Below are positions 28,626-38,455 of a stretch of 64,000 nt of DNA, in pieces. The stretch covers positions 496,001-560,000 of the forward strand of contig NZ_JALLIY010000001.1 in assembly GCF_023242315.1 (NCBI RefSeq). Reading direction: 5' to 3'. The translations under genes and the position numbers were made by a program. Under the pieces are notes generated by a model that was not told the DNA's origin, did no database searches, and was given only the letters and a program-made list of their open reading frames with translations. The DNA is from Pseudomonas sp. MWU13-2105 (GTDB taxonomy: Bacteria > Pseudomonadota > Gammaproteobacteria > Pseudomonadales > Pseudomonadaceae). The stretch's first letter is position 1, and each line of letters starts with the position of its first letter.

Positions 28626-29348
28626 ATGGATCACCAGCCCCCCAAGCCACGCAAGAGCATGCATGCCCAGATCGTTCAGGAACTGGGCATGCACATTGTC
28701 TCCGGACGTTTCAAGCCGGAAGAGCGTTTACCCATGGAGGCTACGCTGTGCGAGGAATATAAAGTCAGTCGCTCGGTGCTGCGCGAAGCCACTCGGGTAC
28801 TGAGCGCCAAAGGGCTGGTGTACTCCAAGCCACGGGTCGGCGCGGTGGTCCGCCCCCGCGTGAAATGGCACTTGCTGGACCCGGACGTGTTGTCCTGGCT
28901 GATGCAGTCGACGCCGCACAGCGAGTTCTTCAACACCTTGGCCGGCGTGCGTCGCATCCTCGAACCGGAAATCGCCGCGATGGCCGCCACCACGGCGACC
29001 GACGCGGACATCGCGATCATCGAAACAGCCTACAAAGCCATGGAAGCGGCGCAGACCCACGCGAGCCTGTTGCAGGCGGACCTGGATTTTCACCGGGCGA
29101 TCGCCGATGCAACCCGCAACGACTTGCTCGCCTATATGTGCAACATGCTTTCGCTGCCGTTGCGCGAGTCCATCAACATCACCAACCAGCGTCCCGACAG
29201 CCAACGGCTCAGCCTGCCCCGGCACAAGGCGATACTGACCGCCATCAAGAATCGCGACGCCCTCGGCGCGCGGCATGCTTCGCTGGTACAACTTGACGAT
29301 ACCCGGGTCGCCCTGGATGCCGTGATGAACGTCCTCACGCCGCTGTAA
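28626..29348 (+). CDS. GntR-family (FadR subfamily) transcriptional regulator
   Basis: A 240-residue regulator. The N-terminal winged helix is EQL-type (FKPEERLPMEATLCEEYKVSRSVLREATRVLSAKGLVYSKPRVGAVV, read in pieces), followed by an all-helical FCD effector domain. The FCD has a metal-binding-type pattern: Asp in LQADLDFHRAIADAT and His in LSLPRHKAILTAI. The WHLLDPDVLSWL linker resembles DgoR-like regulators. It follows the dehydratase gene by 109 bp. FadR-type operators are found in front of galM, the MFS gene and the dehydratase gene, so it is the most likely local repressor. The inducer may be a sugar acid or 2-keto-3-deoxy acid. Confidence 0.88.
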   Translation: MDHQPPKPRKSMHAQIVQELGMHIVSGRFKPEERLPMEATLCEEYKVSRSVLREATRVLSAKGLVYSKPRVGAVVRPRVKWHLLDPDVLSWLMQSTPHSEFFNTLAGVRRILEPEIAAMAATTATDADIAIIETAYKAMEAAQTHASLLQADLDFHRAIADATRNDLLAYMCNMLSLPLRESINITNQRPDSQRLSLPRHKAILTAIKNRDALGARHASLVQLDDTRVALDAVMNVLTPL

Positions 29349-29396
29349 CGCAACGGCAAGAGCAGGTGCTCGACCGAGCGACCGCGAGGGCCTGAC

Positions 29397-30200
29397 TCAG
29401 GCCTTGGCGCCCAACTCCGCGGAGAGCCGGGCGGCGACCTGCTTGATCAATGGGATCAGCTCGGCCATTTTCTCCAGCGGCATATAGGGCACGGTACTGG
29501 CGATACTGATCCCGGCGACGATTCGCCGGCTGGCATCGCGTACCGGTGCAGCGACACAGCGGATCGACGGCTCATTGTCTTCCAGGTCAAACGCGTAGCC
29601 ACCCGCCACGTATTCCAGCATGCGCTGCTGGAATTGTTCCCAGGATTGCTCCGGGAGCTGCGGCCATAACAGATTTTTCCCGGCCACCGGCACACTGAGC
29701 CGATACAGGCGCTGCCACTCCCCTGGTGAGTCATCGAGCATCAGCGCCTTGCCGATCCCGGTGCGCGCCAACGGCATGCGATGCCCGACCCGAGAACGCA
29801 TTTCCGGACCATTGCGCCCCGGGTTCTTGTGCAGGTAGAGCACGTCATCGTCTTCCCGAATCGCCAGGTGAATGGTGTCGCCGGTCAATGCCGACAGCTC
29901 ATCCAGGTACGGCCCGGCCAGGGTCACCAACGGCAACTCTTCACGCGCCTGGAAACCCAGTTCGATCAGCTTGGGCCCGAGCAGGTAACCGACTTGCGGC
30001 ACGACCCGCAGATAGCGCTCATCCACCAGGCAACTGGCCAGTCGATGGGTGGTGCTGCGGGTCGTGCCGATCAGCCGGGCGATTTCCTTGAGGTCACGCG
30101 CACCGCTGGCCACGGCCTGCACCACACCGAGACCACGAAGCAGCGTCTGGGTCCCGGTCGGCGCGGCGTCCTTGGGATTTTTTGCGGCGTCTTCCTGCAT
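29397..30200 (-). CDS. IclR-family transcriptional regulator of the galactonate operon
   Basis: A 267-residue IclR protein. The N-terminal winged helix includes RGLGVVQAVASGARDLKEIARLIGTTRSTTHRL, and the C-terminal effector domain includes LRVGHRMPLARTGIGKAL-like and SIRCVAAPVRDASRRIVAGISIAS segments. It is the last gene of the leftward dgoK-dgoA-dgoD-dgoT series, 62 bp after dgoT, and convergent to the GntR gene. It probably senses galactonate or a product of it and controls the dgo promoter upstream of dgoK. The effector is not deducible from sequence. Confidence 0.88.
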   Translation of the reverse strand: MQEDAAKNPKDAAPTGTQTLLRGLGVVQAVASGARDLKEIARLIGTTRSTTHRLASCLVDERYLRVVPQVGYLLGPKLIELGFQAREELPLVTLAGPYLDELSALTGDTIHLAIREDDDVLYLHKNPGRNGPEMRSRVGHRMPLARTGIGKALMLDDSPGEWQRLYRLSVPVAGKNLLWPQLPEQSWEQFQQRMLEYVAGGYAFDLEDNEPSIRCVAAPVRDASRRIVAGISIASTVPYMPLEKMAELIPLIKQVAARLSAELGAKA

Positions 30201-30262
30201 ATCCGGCCTTCAACAATGAGCGAGAGAACGGGCGGCATTATGGTCGCCCGGTCTGGCGCTTG

Positions 30263-31573
30263 CTAGAGTTCGATCCGCGCCACCTTGCCCACCAGCAGCA
30301 CATAAGACAGTGCGCCGATCAGCGCCAGCACGGCGATATAGGTGATCGCCGGGGCGAAGGAGTCGCCGCTGGCGAGAAAGCCGATCACGATCGGCGTGGT
30401 GATCGCCGCCAGATTGCCGATAAGGTTGAACACCCCACCGGTCAACCCCAACAAGCGTGCCGGCGCCAGGGTCGAGACCAGCGACCAGGTGATCGAAGCC
30501 AAGCCGTTGCCGAAGAACGCCAGCGCCAGGCAGGCAATCACCCAGGGCGTCGATTCGACAAAGTTGGCACCGATGATCGAAGTGGAAATCAGCAAGCCGC
30601 CAATGATCGGCAACTTGCGCGCAAAGCCGACCGTCGCACCGCGGCGGATCAACCAGTCAGAGAAGAACCCCGAGCAGAGCACGCCGACGAACGCCGCGAG
30701 AAACGGCAGCGACGCCAGCAGGCCGGACTTGATGAAGTCCATGCCACGGTATTTCACCAGGTAGGTGGGAAACCAGGTCAGGAAAAACCACAACGTCGAA
30801 TTGAGGCAGAACTGTCCGAGGTAGATCCCCCACAACTTGCGCTTGCTCAACACGATGCCCAGGTCCGTCCAACTGAACGCGGCCTTGCGCCGGACGGTCT
30901 CGGCCTGGATATCGACCAACCCGCCGCCCTCACGGATAAGCTCGATTTCCGCCTGGTTGGCGCCCTTGAAATCCCGTGGCTCGCGATACACCGCGTACCA
31001 GACGACGGCCCAGAGAATCCCCACCACCCCGGTACTGACGAACACCATGTGCCAACCGTATTGGTGTTGCAGCCAGGCCAGTACCGGGGTCAGAAAGGCC
31101 AGCCCGACGAACTGCCCGGAGGTGTAGAAACCGATGGCGGTCGCACGCTCACGCTCGGGAAACCAGGTGGTCACCACCCGGCTGTTGATCGGATAGGCCG
31201 GCGCTTCCAGGGCGCCCACGGCCATGCGCAACACGAACAGCGCGATAAAGCTGGCGGCGAAACCGAGCAGCACCGTGGCCAGCGACCACAGCAGCAACGC
31301 GACGCTGTAGAGGATGCGCGGCGGCACTCGGTCCACCAGCCAGCCACCGGGGATCTGCATGGCCGCATAGGTCCAGCCGAACGCCGAGAAGATCAGCCCG
31401 ACATGGATCGGATCGATCGCCAACTCGCTGGTCAGCGCCGGGGCCGCGATCGACAGGTTGCTGCGATCCAGATAGTTGATCACCACGGTGATGAACAGCA
31501 GCAGCATGATGAAAAAACGCTTGCGGCTCGGCGTCACCAACGACACCGTCCCGGTAAAGATTTCCGGCTGCAT
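30263..31573 (-). CDS. dgoT: D-galactonate-type MFS transporter
   Basis: A 436-residue ACS-family symporter. Signature sequences are VVINYLDRSNLSIAAPAL in TM1, GWTYAAMQIPGGWLVDRVPPR and RMAVGALEAPAYPINSRVVTTWFP, a pattern shared by DgoT, GudP and related hexonate carriers. The start at 31573 (MQPEIFTGTVSL) is chosen over a much longer open frame that lacks a ribosome site. Placement directly after dgoD in the same direction supports D-galactonate:H+ symport, though other hexonates are possible. Confidence 0.87.
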   Translation of the reverse strand: MQPEIFTGTVSLVTPSRKRFFIMLLLFITVVINYLDRSNLSIAAPALTSELAIDPIHVGLIFSAFGWTYAAMQIPGGWLVDRVPPRILYSVALLLWSLATVLLGFAASFIALFVLRMAVGALEAPAYPINSRVVTTWFPERERATAIGFYTSGQFVGLAFLTPVLAWLQHQYGWHMVFVSTGVVGILWAVVWYAVYREPRDFKGANQAEIELIREGGGLVDIQAETVRRKAAFSWTDLGIVLSKRKLWGIYLGQFCLNSTLWFFLTWFPTYLVKYRGMDFIKSGLLASLPFLAAFVGVLCSGFFSDWLIRRGATVGFARKLPIIGGLLISTSIIGANFVESTPWVIACLALAFFGNGLASITWSLVSTLAPARLLGLTGGVFNLIGNLAAITTPIVIGFLASGDSFAPAITYIAVLALIGALSYVLLVGKVARIEL

Positions 31574-31676
31574 GGGAGTGCCTCTTCTTATGATTATTGA
31601 GGGCGTTGATTGGCAAGAATACGGCTGTCCGGGCTGGGACCGGCCCAGCGTCGAGGGGTGCTGAATCAGTCGGCGA

Positions 31677-32825
31677 TCACCACTCGGCGAAACTGCCATC
31701 GGCATGCCGCCAGATCGGATTGCGCCAGCGGTGGCCGATGGCGGCGCGTTCAATCACGTACTCCTCGTTGATCTCGATGCCCAGGCCCGGGCCATTGGGG
31801 ATCTTCACGAAGCCCTTGTCATAGTCGAACACCCGCGGATCCTTGACGTAATCGAGCAGGTCATTGCTTTCGTTGTAATGGATGCCCAGGCTCTGCTCCT
31901 GGATAAACGCGTTGTAGCAAACCGCGTCCAGCTGCAGGCATGCCGCCAGGGCAATCGGGCCCAACGGGCAATGCAAGGCCAGCGCGACGTCGTAGGCTTC
32001 GGCCATGTTGGCGATCTTGCGGGTTTCGGTGATACCGCCGGCATGGGACGCGTCCGGCTGGATGATGTCGACGTAGCCTTCGCTGAGCACCCGCTTGAAA
32101 TCCCAGCGCGAGAACAACCGCTCGCCCAGCGCGATCGGCGTGCTGGTCAGCGGCGCCAGTTCCTTCAAGGCCTCATAGTTTTCGCTGAGCACCGGCTCTT
32201 CGATGAACATCAGTTTGTAGGCGTCGAGTTCCTTCATCAGCACTTTGGCCATGGGCTTGTGCACCCGGCCATGGAAGTCCACGCCGATACCGACATTGGG
32301 GCCCACCGCATCACGCACGGCGGCGACGTTGGCCAGCGCCAGATCGACTTTCTCGAAGCTGTCGACGAACTGCAGCTCTTCGGTGCCGTTCATTTTCACC
32401 GCGGTGAAACCCCGCTCGACGGCTTCCCTGGCCGCCCGGGCGGTATCCGCCGGACGGTCACCGCCGATCCACGAGTACACCCGGATCTTGTCGCGCACCT
32501 GGCCGCCAAGCAGATCGCTGACCGACACCCCCAGGGCCTTGCCCTTGATGTCCCACAGCGCCTGGTCGATCCCGGCCAGGGCGCTCATGTGCACGGCGCC
32601 GCCACGGTAGAAGCCGCCGCGATAGAGCACGGTCCAGATATCCTCGATATTGCGCGGGTCCTTGCCGATCAAGTAATCCGACAGTTCCTCGACCGCCGTC
32701 GCGACCGTGTGGGCGCGGCCTTCGACCACGGGTTCGCCCCAGCCGGTGACGCCTTCATCGGTTTCGATCTTGAGGAACAGCCAGCGCGGCGGAACGATAA
32801 AGGTGGTCAGTTTGGTGATTTTCAT
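31677..32825 (-). CDS. dgoD: D-galactonate dehydratase
   Basis: An enolase-superfamily enzyme that converts D-galactonate to 2-keto-3-deoxy-D-galactonate. The 382-residue length equals that of the E. coli enzyme. It starts [22 protein letters not shown]. Mg2+ ligands lie in VDFHGR, FIEEPV and LGERL, and a catalytic His is expected in LHCPLGP near residue 285. It lies between dgoA (50 bp upstream) and dgoT, the typical dgo order. Confidence 0.95.
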   Translation of the reverse strand: MKITKLTTFIVPPRWLFLKIETDEGVTGWGEPVVEGRAHTVATAVEELSDYLIGKDPRNIEDIWTVLYRGGFYRGGAVHMSALAGIDQALWDIKGKALGVSVSDLLGGQVRDKIRVYSWIGGDRPADTARAAREAVERGFTAVKMNGTEELQFVDSFEKVDLALANVAAVRDAVGPNVGIGVDFHGRVHKPMAKVLMKELDAYKLMFIEEPVLSENYEALKELAPLTSTPIALGERLFSRWDFKRVLSEGYVDIIQPDASHAGGITETRKIANMAEAYDVALALHCPLGPIALAACLQLDAVCYNAFIQEQSLGIHYNESNDLLDYVKDPRVFDYDKGFVKIPNGPGLGIEINEEYVIERAAIGHRWRNPIWRHADGSFAEW

Positions 32826-32875
32826 CTTGTTGTCTCTCTTGTATTTAGAGGCAGCGCACATGGCGCCAAAAAGTC

Positions 32876-33496
32876 TTATCGCAGCGCATTCCAGGCCTGC
32901 ACATAAGCTTTGGCGCGAACCGCCACTTCATCAGGTGTCAGCCCCGGCTTGAACAGCCCGGAACCCAAGCCGAAACCGCTGACGCCCGCCTCGACAAACA
33001 CCCGCATGTTGTCCGGCGTAATCCCGCCCACCGGAATCAGCAAGGTCCCGGCCGGCAGCACCGCCAACCAGGCCTTGACCACCGCCGGGCCCATCTGCTC
33101 GGCGGGGAACATCTTCAGCACATCGGCGCCTTCGGCCAGCGCGGCAAAGGCCTCGGTCGGCGTGGCGACACCCGGCGACAAGTACAACCCCGCCGCCTTG
33201 GCCGCGCGCAGGACCTTGGGATCACTGTGGGGCATGACGATCACCTGCCCGCCCGCCGCCTTCACCTGCTCGACCTGTTCCGCGGTCAACACCGTACCGG
33301 CACCGACCAGGCAATCGGCGGGCAACAGGTCGCGCAGGATGCGGATACTGGCGTACGGTTCAGGCGAATTGAGTGGCACTTCAATGACGCGAAAACCGGC
33401 CTGATACAACACCTCGCCGATGGCCGCCGCCTCTTGCGGACGCAGGCCGCGAAGGATCGCGATCAAACCGTTTTTCGCCAGTGCTTGCTTGAGCAT
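32876..33496 (-). CDS. dgoA: 2-dehydro-3-deoxy-6-phosphogalactonate aldolase
   Basis: Cleaves KDPGal into pyruvate and glyceraldehyde-3-phosphate. The 206-residue class I aldolase of the KDPG family shows [14 protein letters not shown] (catalytic Glu/Arg region), [11 protein letters not shown], and the Schiff-base lysine in [12 protein letters not shown]. The C-terminal PVGGITPDN phosphate-binding loop is conserved. It starts 31 bp after the dgoK stop, consistent with one transcript. Confidence 0.95.
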   Translation of the reverse strand: MLKQALAKNGLIAILRGLRPQEAAAIGEVLYQAGFRVIEVPLNSPEPYASIRILRDLLPADCLVGAGTVLTAEQVEQVKAAGGQVIVMPHSDPKVLRAAKAAGLYLSPGVATPTEAFAALAEGADVLKMFPAEQMGPAVVKAWLAVLPAGTLLIPVGGITPDNMRVFVEAGVSGFGLGSGLFKPGLTPDEVAVRAKAYVQAWNALR

Positions 33497-33527
33497 GTCA
33501 GACCTCTTGGTAGTTGGGCGCAGGCGG

Positions 33528-34505
33528 TCAGCCGAGCAGTCCGGCCGCTTCGGCCAGCTGCCATAAGCCGCGTTCGGTGGCCTGTTCGGCCAGGCTCACC
33601 TGGGTAAAACCGCAGGCAGCGAGCGCCCGGCTGTAGCGGGCACAGAGTTGTGCATTGCCGATCAGCACGATCGACGGCAAGTGTTCGCTGTGCCGTCGAT
33701 GGCGCTGCACGCTGGCGAGGGCCGCGAGTTCATGACCAATCAACAAGCCCGACAGATAGTCGGTTTGTTCGGCCGCGCTCAGCTCCCCGGTCAGCCCAAG
33801 GCTGCGCGCACTGAACAGGGTCGACAGCGGACCGATTTCGCCCTCGGAGGACAGCGCCACCTGCACGCCGCGATCAAATGCCCGGCCAGCAAAGGGCGCG
33901 CCACGCTGCTGGGTACGCCCCAGGATGCTGTGTTCACTGAGCACGGCAAACACCTCGCCGGTCATGAAGGTATCGAAATGGCGGATGCAGCCGTCGGCCA
34001 CTTCGACCCATTTCGAATGACTGCCCGGCAAGCCGATCAACAGGTTGTCGCCCGCACCGGCCGGCAGGCCTTGCAGCACGCCGAGGACCTGGGTCTCTTC
34101 GCCGCGCATCACATTCGGCAAGCGCGAACGCTGAATCACCCCGGGCACGATGTGCACATCGACACCGCGCAAGCTGCGCAGGGTATTCAAGGAGCGTCCC
34201 AGATTGGCGACATTCGCCGGCGTCTCGCAGTAAGCCGCCTCGGCCCAACCCTGGGCGCTTCCGACCATACCGCAGGCGATCACCGCCAGTTCCGGCTGGG
34301 CATCGAGCCAGTCGCCACAGGCCTCATCGAAGGCCAACTCAAAACCATCGGCGCACATCCGGCCGGCGATCATTCGCGGCACGCCAGGTAACTGCATGAT
34401 TCCCGACGACAGCGAACGCTGTTCGAGCACCTGGCCGCCGGCAGCGAGTTTGTAAGCCCGAAGTGAGGTGGTTCCCCAGTCGAGCGCAATCAATTGCGCC
34501 TGCAT
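33528..34505 (-). CDS. dgoK: 2-dehydro-3-deoxygalactonokinase
   Basis: Phosphorylates 2-keto-3-deoxy-galactonate with ATP. The 325-residue protein begins MQAQLIALDWGTTSLRAYKL (phosphate-1 loop of the ASKHA-like DgoK family) and contains VACGMVGSAQGWAEA-type and LIGLPGSHSKWVEV motifs. The start at 34505 has an AGGTGAA ribosome site; the longer upstream open frame was rejected. It is the promoter-proximal gene of the dgo operon. An inverted repeat at 34603-34619 lies in its leader. Confidence 0.94.
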   Translation of the reverse strand: MQAQLIALDWGTTSLRAYKLAAGGQVLEQRSLSSGIMQLPGVPRMIAGRMCADGFELAFDEACGDWLDAQPELAVIACGMVGSAQGWAEAAYCETPANVANLGRSLNTLRSLRGVDVHIVPGVIQRSRLPNVMRGEETQVLGVLQGLPAGAGDNLLIGLPGSHSKWVEVADGCIRHFDTFMTGEVFAVLSEHSILGRTQQRGAPFAGRAFDRGVQVALSSEGEIGPLSTLFSARSLGLTGELSAAEQTDYLSGLLIGHELAALASVQRHRRHSEHLPSIVLIGNAQLCARYSRALAACGFTQVSLAEQATERGLWQLAEAAGLLG

Positions 34506-34602
34506 CGCTTCACCTGAAAGTTGTTTTTGGACAGTGAGTGCGTAGAGCTGATGAGGACGACTATAAACCTGACGCGCGCAAAATCTCAATATATAAATAA
34601 AC

Positions 34603-34619
34603 ATCCCATATATAGGGAT
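34603..34619. promoter_or_regulatory. Candidate operator of the dgo operon, ATCCC-N7-GGGAT
   Basis: A 17-bp inverted repeat with perfect 5-bp arms (34603-34607, 34615-34619) and an AT-only centre, embedded in AT-rich DNA about 98 bp before dgoK. Size and position suit an IclR-family site, but no consensus match is claimed. Confidence 0.4.
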
Positions 34620-34743
34620 TAAAAACACAAAAACGATCGCCACCCCGGGGCAATATTCCCGTCGCCGGCGTCTCGCAGAAGGATAGAGCCCAAAACGGGC
34701 GAGAGGCCGGCCGTCTGTTGCAGAGCGGCCGGGTTCTAGAGGA

Positions 34744-35961
34744 TCAAGCCTTTTTCGTTTTCGGCAGCAACACCGCCAACACCCCGAACAACGGCAGGAA
34801 CGAGCACATCGTGTAGACGTATTCGATGCCGTGCAGGTCCGCCAGGTGCCCGAGCAGCGCCGCGCCGATCCCGCCAAAGCCGAACATCAGGCCGAAGAAC
34901 ACCCCGGCGATCATCCCGACATTGCCCGGGACCAGTTCCTGGGCGAAGACCACGATGGCCGAGAAGGCCGACGCCAGGATAAAGCCGATCACCACACTCA
35001 GCAGCGTGGTCCAGAACAGGTCGACATAGGGCAGCATCAAGGTGAACGGCGCCACCCCGAGGATCGAGAACCAGATCACCGCCTTGCGCCCGATCTTGTC
35101 GCCGATCGGCCCGCCGGCGAAGGTCCCCGCCGCCACCGCGCCGAGGAACAGGAACAGGTGCAGCTGCGAACTGGCCACCGACAGCTGGAACTTCTCGATC
35201 AGGTAGAAGGTGAAGTAGCTGGTGAAGCTGGCCATGTAGAAGTACTTGGAGAACACCAGCAAACCGAGTACCACCAACGCCCCGAGTACCCGGTTCTTCG
35301 ACAACCCGTGAGTGGCCTTCTGACCCTGCTTGAGCTTGAACAGGTTCAGGTGCGCGCGATACCAGCGACTGATGCCGTACAGCACGCCCAGGGCAAACAG
35401 CGCGAACAGGCCGAACCAGGCGACATGGCCCTGGCCGAACGGAATGATGATCGCCGCCGCCAGCAACGGGCCGAAGGCCGAGCCGGCGTTACCGCCGACC
35501 TGGAAACTCGACTGCGCCAGCCCGTAACGCCCACCGGAGGCCAGGCGGGCGACCCGCGAAGCTTCCGGGTGGAAGGTCGAGGAACCGACACCGATCAAGG
35601 CCGACGCCAGCAGGATCAGAGGAAAACTGCCGACCTGGGACAGCATCAGGATCCCGATCAGCGTGCTGACCATCCCCAGCGGCAGCAGCAAGGGCTTGGG
35701 ATGGCGGTCGGTATAAAAGCCGACCCAGGGCTGCAACAGCGACGCCGTCACCTGGAACGTCAGGGTAATCAGGCCGACCTGGGTGAAGCTCAGGCCATAG
35801 TTGGCCTTGAGCATCGGATAGATCGACGGCAAGACCGACTGGATCAGGTCGTTGATCAAATGCGCCAACGCCACGGCACCGATCACACGCATCACCAACG
35901 GGCTGGTTTGCGGCGGCGCCGACGCCAAGGTCGAGCCGCCAGAGGTTTGGGTAAGGGCCAT
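34744..35961 (-). CDS. fsr: MFS exporter of the fosmidomycin-resistance (Fsr) type
   Basis: A 405-residue, 12-helix permease. AHLINDLIQSVLPSIYPMLKANYGLSFTQVGLI in TM1-2 (read as blocks AHLINDL and SVLPSIYPMLK), GIGSSTFHPEASR-like GVGSSTFHPEASRVAR and SFQVGGNAGSAFGPLLAA are characteristic of Fsr. E. coli Fsr exports fosmidomycin. Pseudomonas homologues are annotated by similarity, and natural substrates are unknown. The start at 35961 (MALTQTSGG) is preferred to an upstream alternative. It is monocistronic. A GC inverted repeat (34707-34732) lies just after its stop. Confidence 0.88.
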   Translation of the reverse strand: MALTQTSGGSTLASAPPQTSPLVMRVIGAVALAHLINDLIQSVLPSIYPMLKANYGLSFTQVGLITLTFQVTASLLQPWVGFYTDRHPKPLLLPLGMVSTLIGILMLSQVGSFPLILLASALIGVGSSTFHPEASRVARLASGGRYGLAQSSFQVGGNAGSAFGPLLAAAIIIPFGQGHVAWFGLFALFALGVLYGISRWYRAHLNLFKLKQGQKATHGLSKNRVLGALVVLGLLVFSKYFYMASFTSYFTFYLIEKFQLSVASSQLHLFLFLGAVAAGTFAGGPIGDKIGRKAVIWFSILGVAPFTLMLPYVDLFWTTLLSVVIGFILASAFSAIVVFAQELVPGNVGMIAGVFFGLMFGFGGIGAALLGHLADLHGIEYVYTMCSFLPLFGVLAVLLPKTKKA

Positions 35962-36282
35962 GAAGTGATTCCGTAACACGGATGGATGCACAGTTGCAGG
36001 TGCAGCAATGTGCCATTTTTCGGTGCATTCGTGCCAGATACTTGTAGAGCTAACAATCGGTTTTTTCTCGACGGAATGACTAATAGCGTAAAGCCATTGG
36101 TCTGAATCTTGCGTGCTCTGAGTGCTTACAGCACGCCCCCTTACAAAGGGGACCGAGAATGGGAAGTTTCGCTACAACAGCTGACCTACAACGCCTGACT
36201 GGCGGACTTCCGAAGTATCTAATGACGGCCCCCGTTACGATTGCACCAAAATCGTGCGTGGCGCCCTGAGGAGTAGTCGACC
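35962..36282. other. Intergenic region between the Fsr-type gene and a chemoreceptor gene
   Basis: These 321 bp hold the two divergent promoters. A small hairpin CCCCTT-ACA-AAGGGG is at 36137-36151. I saw no open frame with a ribosome site and no convincing flagellar-sigma promoter. Confidence 0.5.
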
Positions 36283-38340
36283 ATGCACGCTTTTTTATCA
36301 CCGGGGATTCGACTGCTGGGCCACTTCGGGTTCGCCCGCAAGTTTCAGGTACTGTTCCTGCTGTTCATCGTGCCGCTGATGGGCAGCCTGTACCTGATCG
36401 GCCAGGATTATCGCGGCAAGCTGGCACTGATTACCGAGGAGCGTGCCGGCGTCAATCAACTGCTGTCCCTCGACTCGCTGGACAACCTGCTGGAGGCCCA
36501 GCGTGATCGTGCCGCCCGTTGGCGCGCCACGGAAACCAACCGGCAACCGACACCGGCCACCCTCGCGGCCATGGCGACCCTGGACAAGGCCCAACCGGAA
36601 ATCAACCAGGCGGTCGAGGCGCTGGGCAAGACCCTGCAAAGCGAAGGCGCCGACACCGACACCCTGAACCGCTACCAGGCCCTGCAAGCTGCCCTCGCCG
36701 GCCTCGATTCCGCCAGCCTGAGCAAGGTCGGCTGGTGGCCGGACGGCTATGATCGCTTCACCAGCGCCCTGAGTGCACTGCAAGCGCTGCGCGAACAGGT
36801 CGCCATGGACAGCCGCCTGATCCTCGCGCCCTGGATGGAGACCTACCTGCTCACGCAAATCGCCACCCAGCATGCGCCGGACCTGATCGAGCGGGTTGGC
36901 CGCCTGGCCAGTGTCGGCCAGGCGTCCGTGGTCTCGGGCCAGTTCAGCCTGCAAAGCCGCCTGCAATTGAAGGACCTGCGTGGTCGTATCGGCGATGCCC
37001 GCGAGCAGTTGACCAAGACCGGCAACCTGCTGGAAAGCCGCCTGCCACCGGAGCTGAAAAGCTGGGCCGAACGTTACCATGCCAGCCTGAAATACCTGGA
37101 CGATGGCCTCAAGGTGCTCGATGACGGCATGTTCGGCGGCAGCATCAGCCTCAAGCCCGAAGGCTTCGAACAGACCCTGGACAAGATGCTCGGCGAACTC
37201 GCCAGCTTGCGCCAGGACAGCCTCACCTCCCTCGACAGCCGCCTGGACTATTACCACGGCGCGGCCATCCGCCAGTTCAGCCTGCTGGCGGGGATCTTCG
37301 GCTGCCTGCTGCTGGCGGCGTTGTACCTGTTCGTCTGCCTGCAAGCCTCGATCCGTCGGAGTGCCAGCGGTATTACCCTGCTGGCCGAATCCCTGCGTGA
37401 CGGCAATCTCTGCCTGCAAGTGCCGGTGGAGGGCCGCGACGAACTCGCGGCCATCAGCACCGCGCTGAACGTCGCCGTGGTGCAACTGCGCACCAGTTTG
37501 CAGGGGGTCGACCATGAGACCCTGCAACTGAGCGCGGCGGTGCGCACCCTCAATACCCACTCCAGCGGCGCCCTCAGCGAGGTCGAGACACAACAGGCGC
37601 AGATCAGCCAGATCGCCGCCGCCGCCACGCAACTGGCGGCCACCTCCCTGGGCGTGGCGCAGAGCTGCGAACAGGCCTCCGGCAGCGCCCAGAACACCCA
37701 GCGCATCGCCTCCGACAGCAGTCGCGACAGCCAGCGCACCACCGCGAGCATCCAGCAACTGAACCAGCGCCTGAACGAAACGGCCGCGGCCCTCGGCCGG
37801 GTCAGCGAACAGGGGCAGCAGATCCAGTTGGTGGTCGACACCATTCGCGGGGTAGCCGAGCAGACCAACCTGCTGGCCCTGAACGCCGCCATCGAAGCGG
37901 CGCGGGCCGGCGAGCAAGGGCGGGGCTTTGCGGTGGTGGCGGACGAGGTGCGCAGCCTGTCGCAACGCACCCAGAGCTCGACCGCACAGATCGCCAGCAC
38001 GGTCGACAGCCTGCGCTCCACGGTCAGCCAGGCCGTGACCCTGATGGAAGCGGCCTGTATCCAGGCCGAGACCGACGCGCAATCGGTGACCGGACTGGGC
38101 CAGCGGCTGGTGGAAATCGCCGGCGCCGTACAGACCGTCACCGACACCCTGGCGCAGATCGCCACGGCGGTGGACGAGCAGGCAAGCACGGCGGACGAAG
38201 TCAGCGGCAATATCCAGCAGATCGACCAGGCGGCCGTACGGCTGCTGGAAGGCGCGCGCGCGGTCAACCGTGCGGCGGACAGCCTGAGCGAAGGCAGCAA
38301 GGCGCTGAGCGACAATACCGGGCGTTTCCGCCTGAATTGA
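36283..38340 (+). CDS. Methyl-accepting chemotaxis protein with helical periplasmic domain
   Basis: A 685-residue chemoreceptor. TM1 is near residues 22-40 (VLFLLFIVPLMGSLYLIG). A long, mostly helical periplasmic region follows (to about 328) without Cache or PAS motifs. TM2 is QFSLLAGIFGCLLLAALYLFVCL. HAMP follows, then a signalling domain with tip [32 protein letters not shown] near residue 522. The ligand is unknown; the large helical input domain resembles helical-bundle types. It is preceded by GAGGAG and is monocistronic. A hairpin at 38348-38376 follows. Confidence 0.92.
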   Translation: MHAFLSPGIRLLGHFGFARKFQVLFLLFIVPLMGSLYLIGQDYRGKLALITEERAGVNQLLSLDSLDNLLEAQRDRAARWRATETNRQPTPATLAAMATLDKAQPEINQAVEALGKTLQSEGADTDTLNRYQALQAALAGLDSASLSKVGWWPDGYDRFTSALSALQALREQVAMDSRLILAPWMETYLLTQIATQHAPDLIERVGRLASVGQASVVSGQFSLQSRLQLKDLRGRIGDAREQLTKTGNLLESRLPPELKSWAERYHASLKYLDDGLKVLDDGMFGGSISLKPEGFEQTLDKMLGELASLRQDSLTSLDSRLDYYHGAAIRQFSLLAGIFGCLLLAALYLFVCLQASIRRSASGITLLAESLRDGNLCLQVPVEGRDELAAISTALNVAVVQLRTSLQGVDHETLQLSAAVRTLNTHSSGALSEVETQQAQISQIAAAATQLAATSLGVAQSCEQASGSAQNTQRIASDSSRDSQRTTASIQQLNQRLNETAAALGRVSEQGQQIQLVVDTIRGVAEQTNLLALNAAIEAARAGEQGRGFAVVADEVRSLSQRTQSSTAQIASTVDSLRSTVSQAVTLMEAACIQAETDAQSVTGLGQRLVEIAGAVQTVTDTLAQIATAVDEQASTADEVSGNIQQIDQAAVRLLEGARAVNRAADSLSEGSKALSDNTGRFRLN

Positions 38341-38415
38341 GGCACCCAAGGCCCACGGTTTTCGCCGTCGGGCCTTAAGCGGTTGATAGCGTAGAGAAAA
38401 TTTTCAGATATTTGC

Positions 38416-38444
38416 TTGACACAATATCGTTACCGGCGAATAAT
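38416..38444 (+). promoter_or_regulatory. Promoter of tRNA-Met
   Basis: TTGACA (38416-38421), 17-bp spacer, AATAAT (38439-38444), followed 5 bp later by a GCGCC-rich discriminator typical of stable-RNA (stringently controlled) promoters. The tRNA starts at 38456. Confidence 0.75.
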
Positions 38445-38455
38445 GCGCGCCACTT

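Noticed and set aside
35962..36282. Possible flagellar-sigma (FliA) promoter for the chemoreceptor
   Set aside because: A TAAAG box near 36080 lacks a matching GCCGATAA element at the right distance.
36298..38349. Long minus-strand frame over the chemoreceptor gene
   Set aside because: Antisense frame; the plus strand encodes a complete receptor with the invariant hairpin tip.
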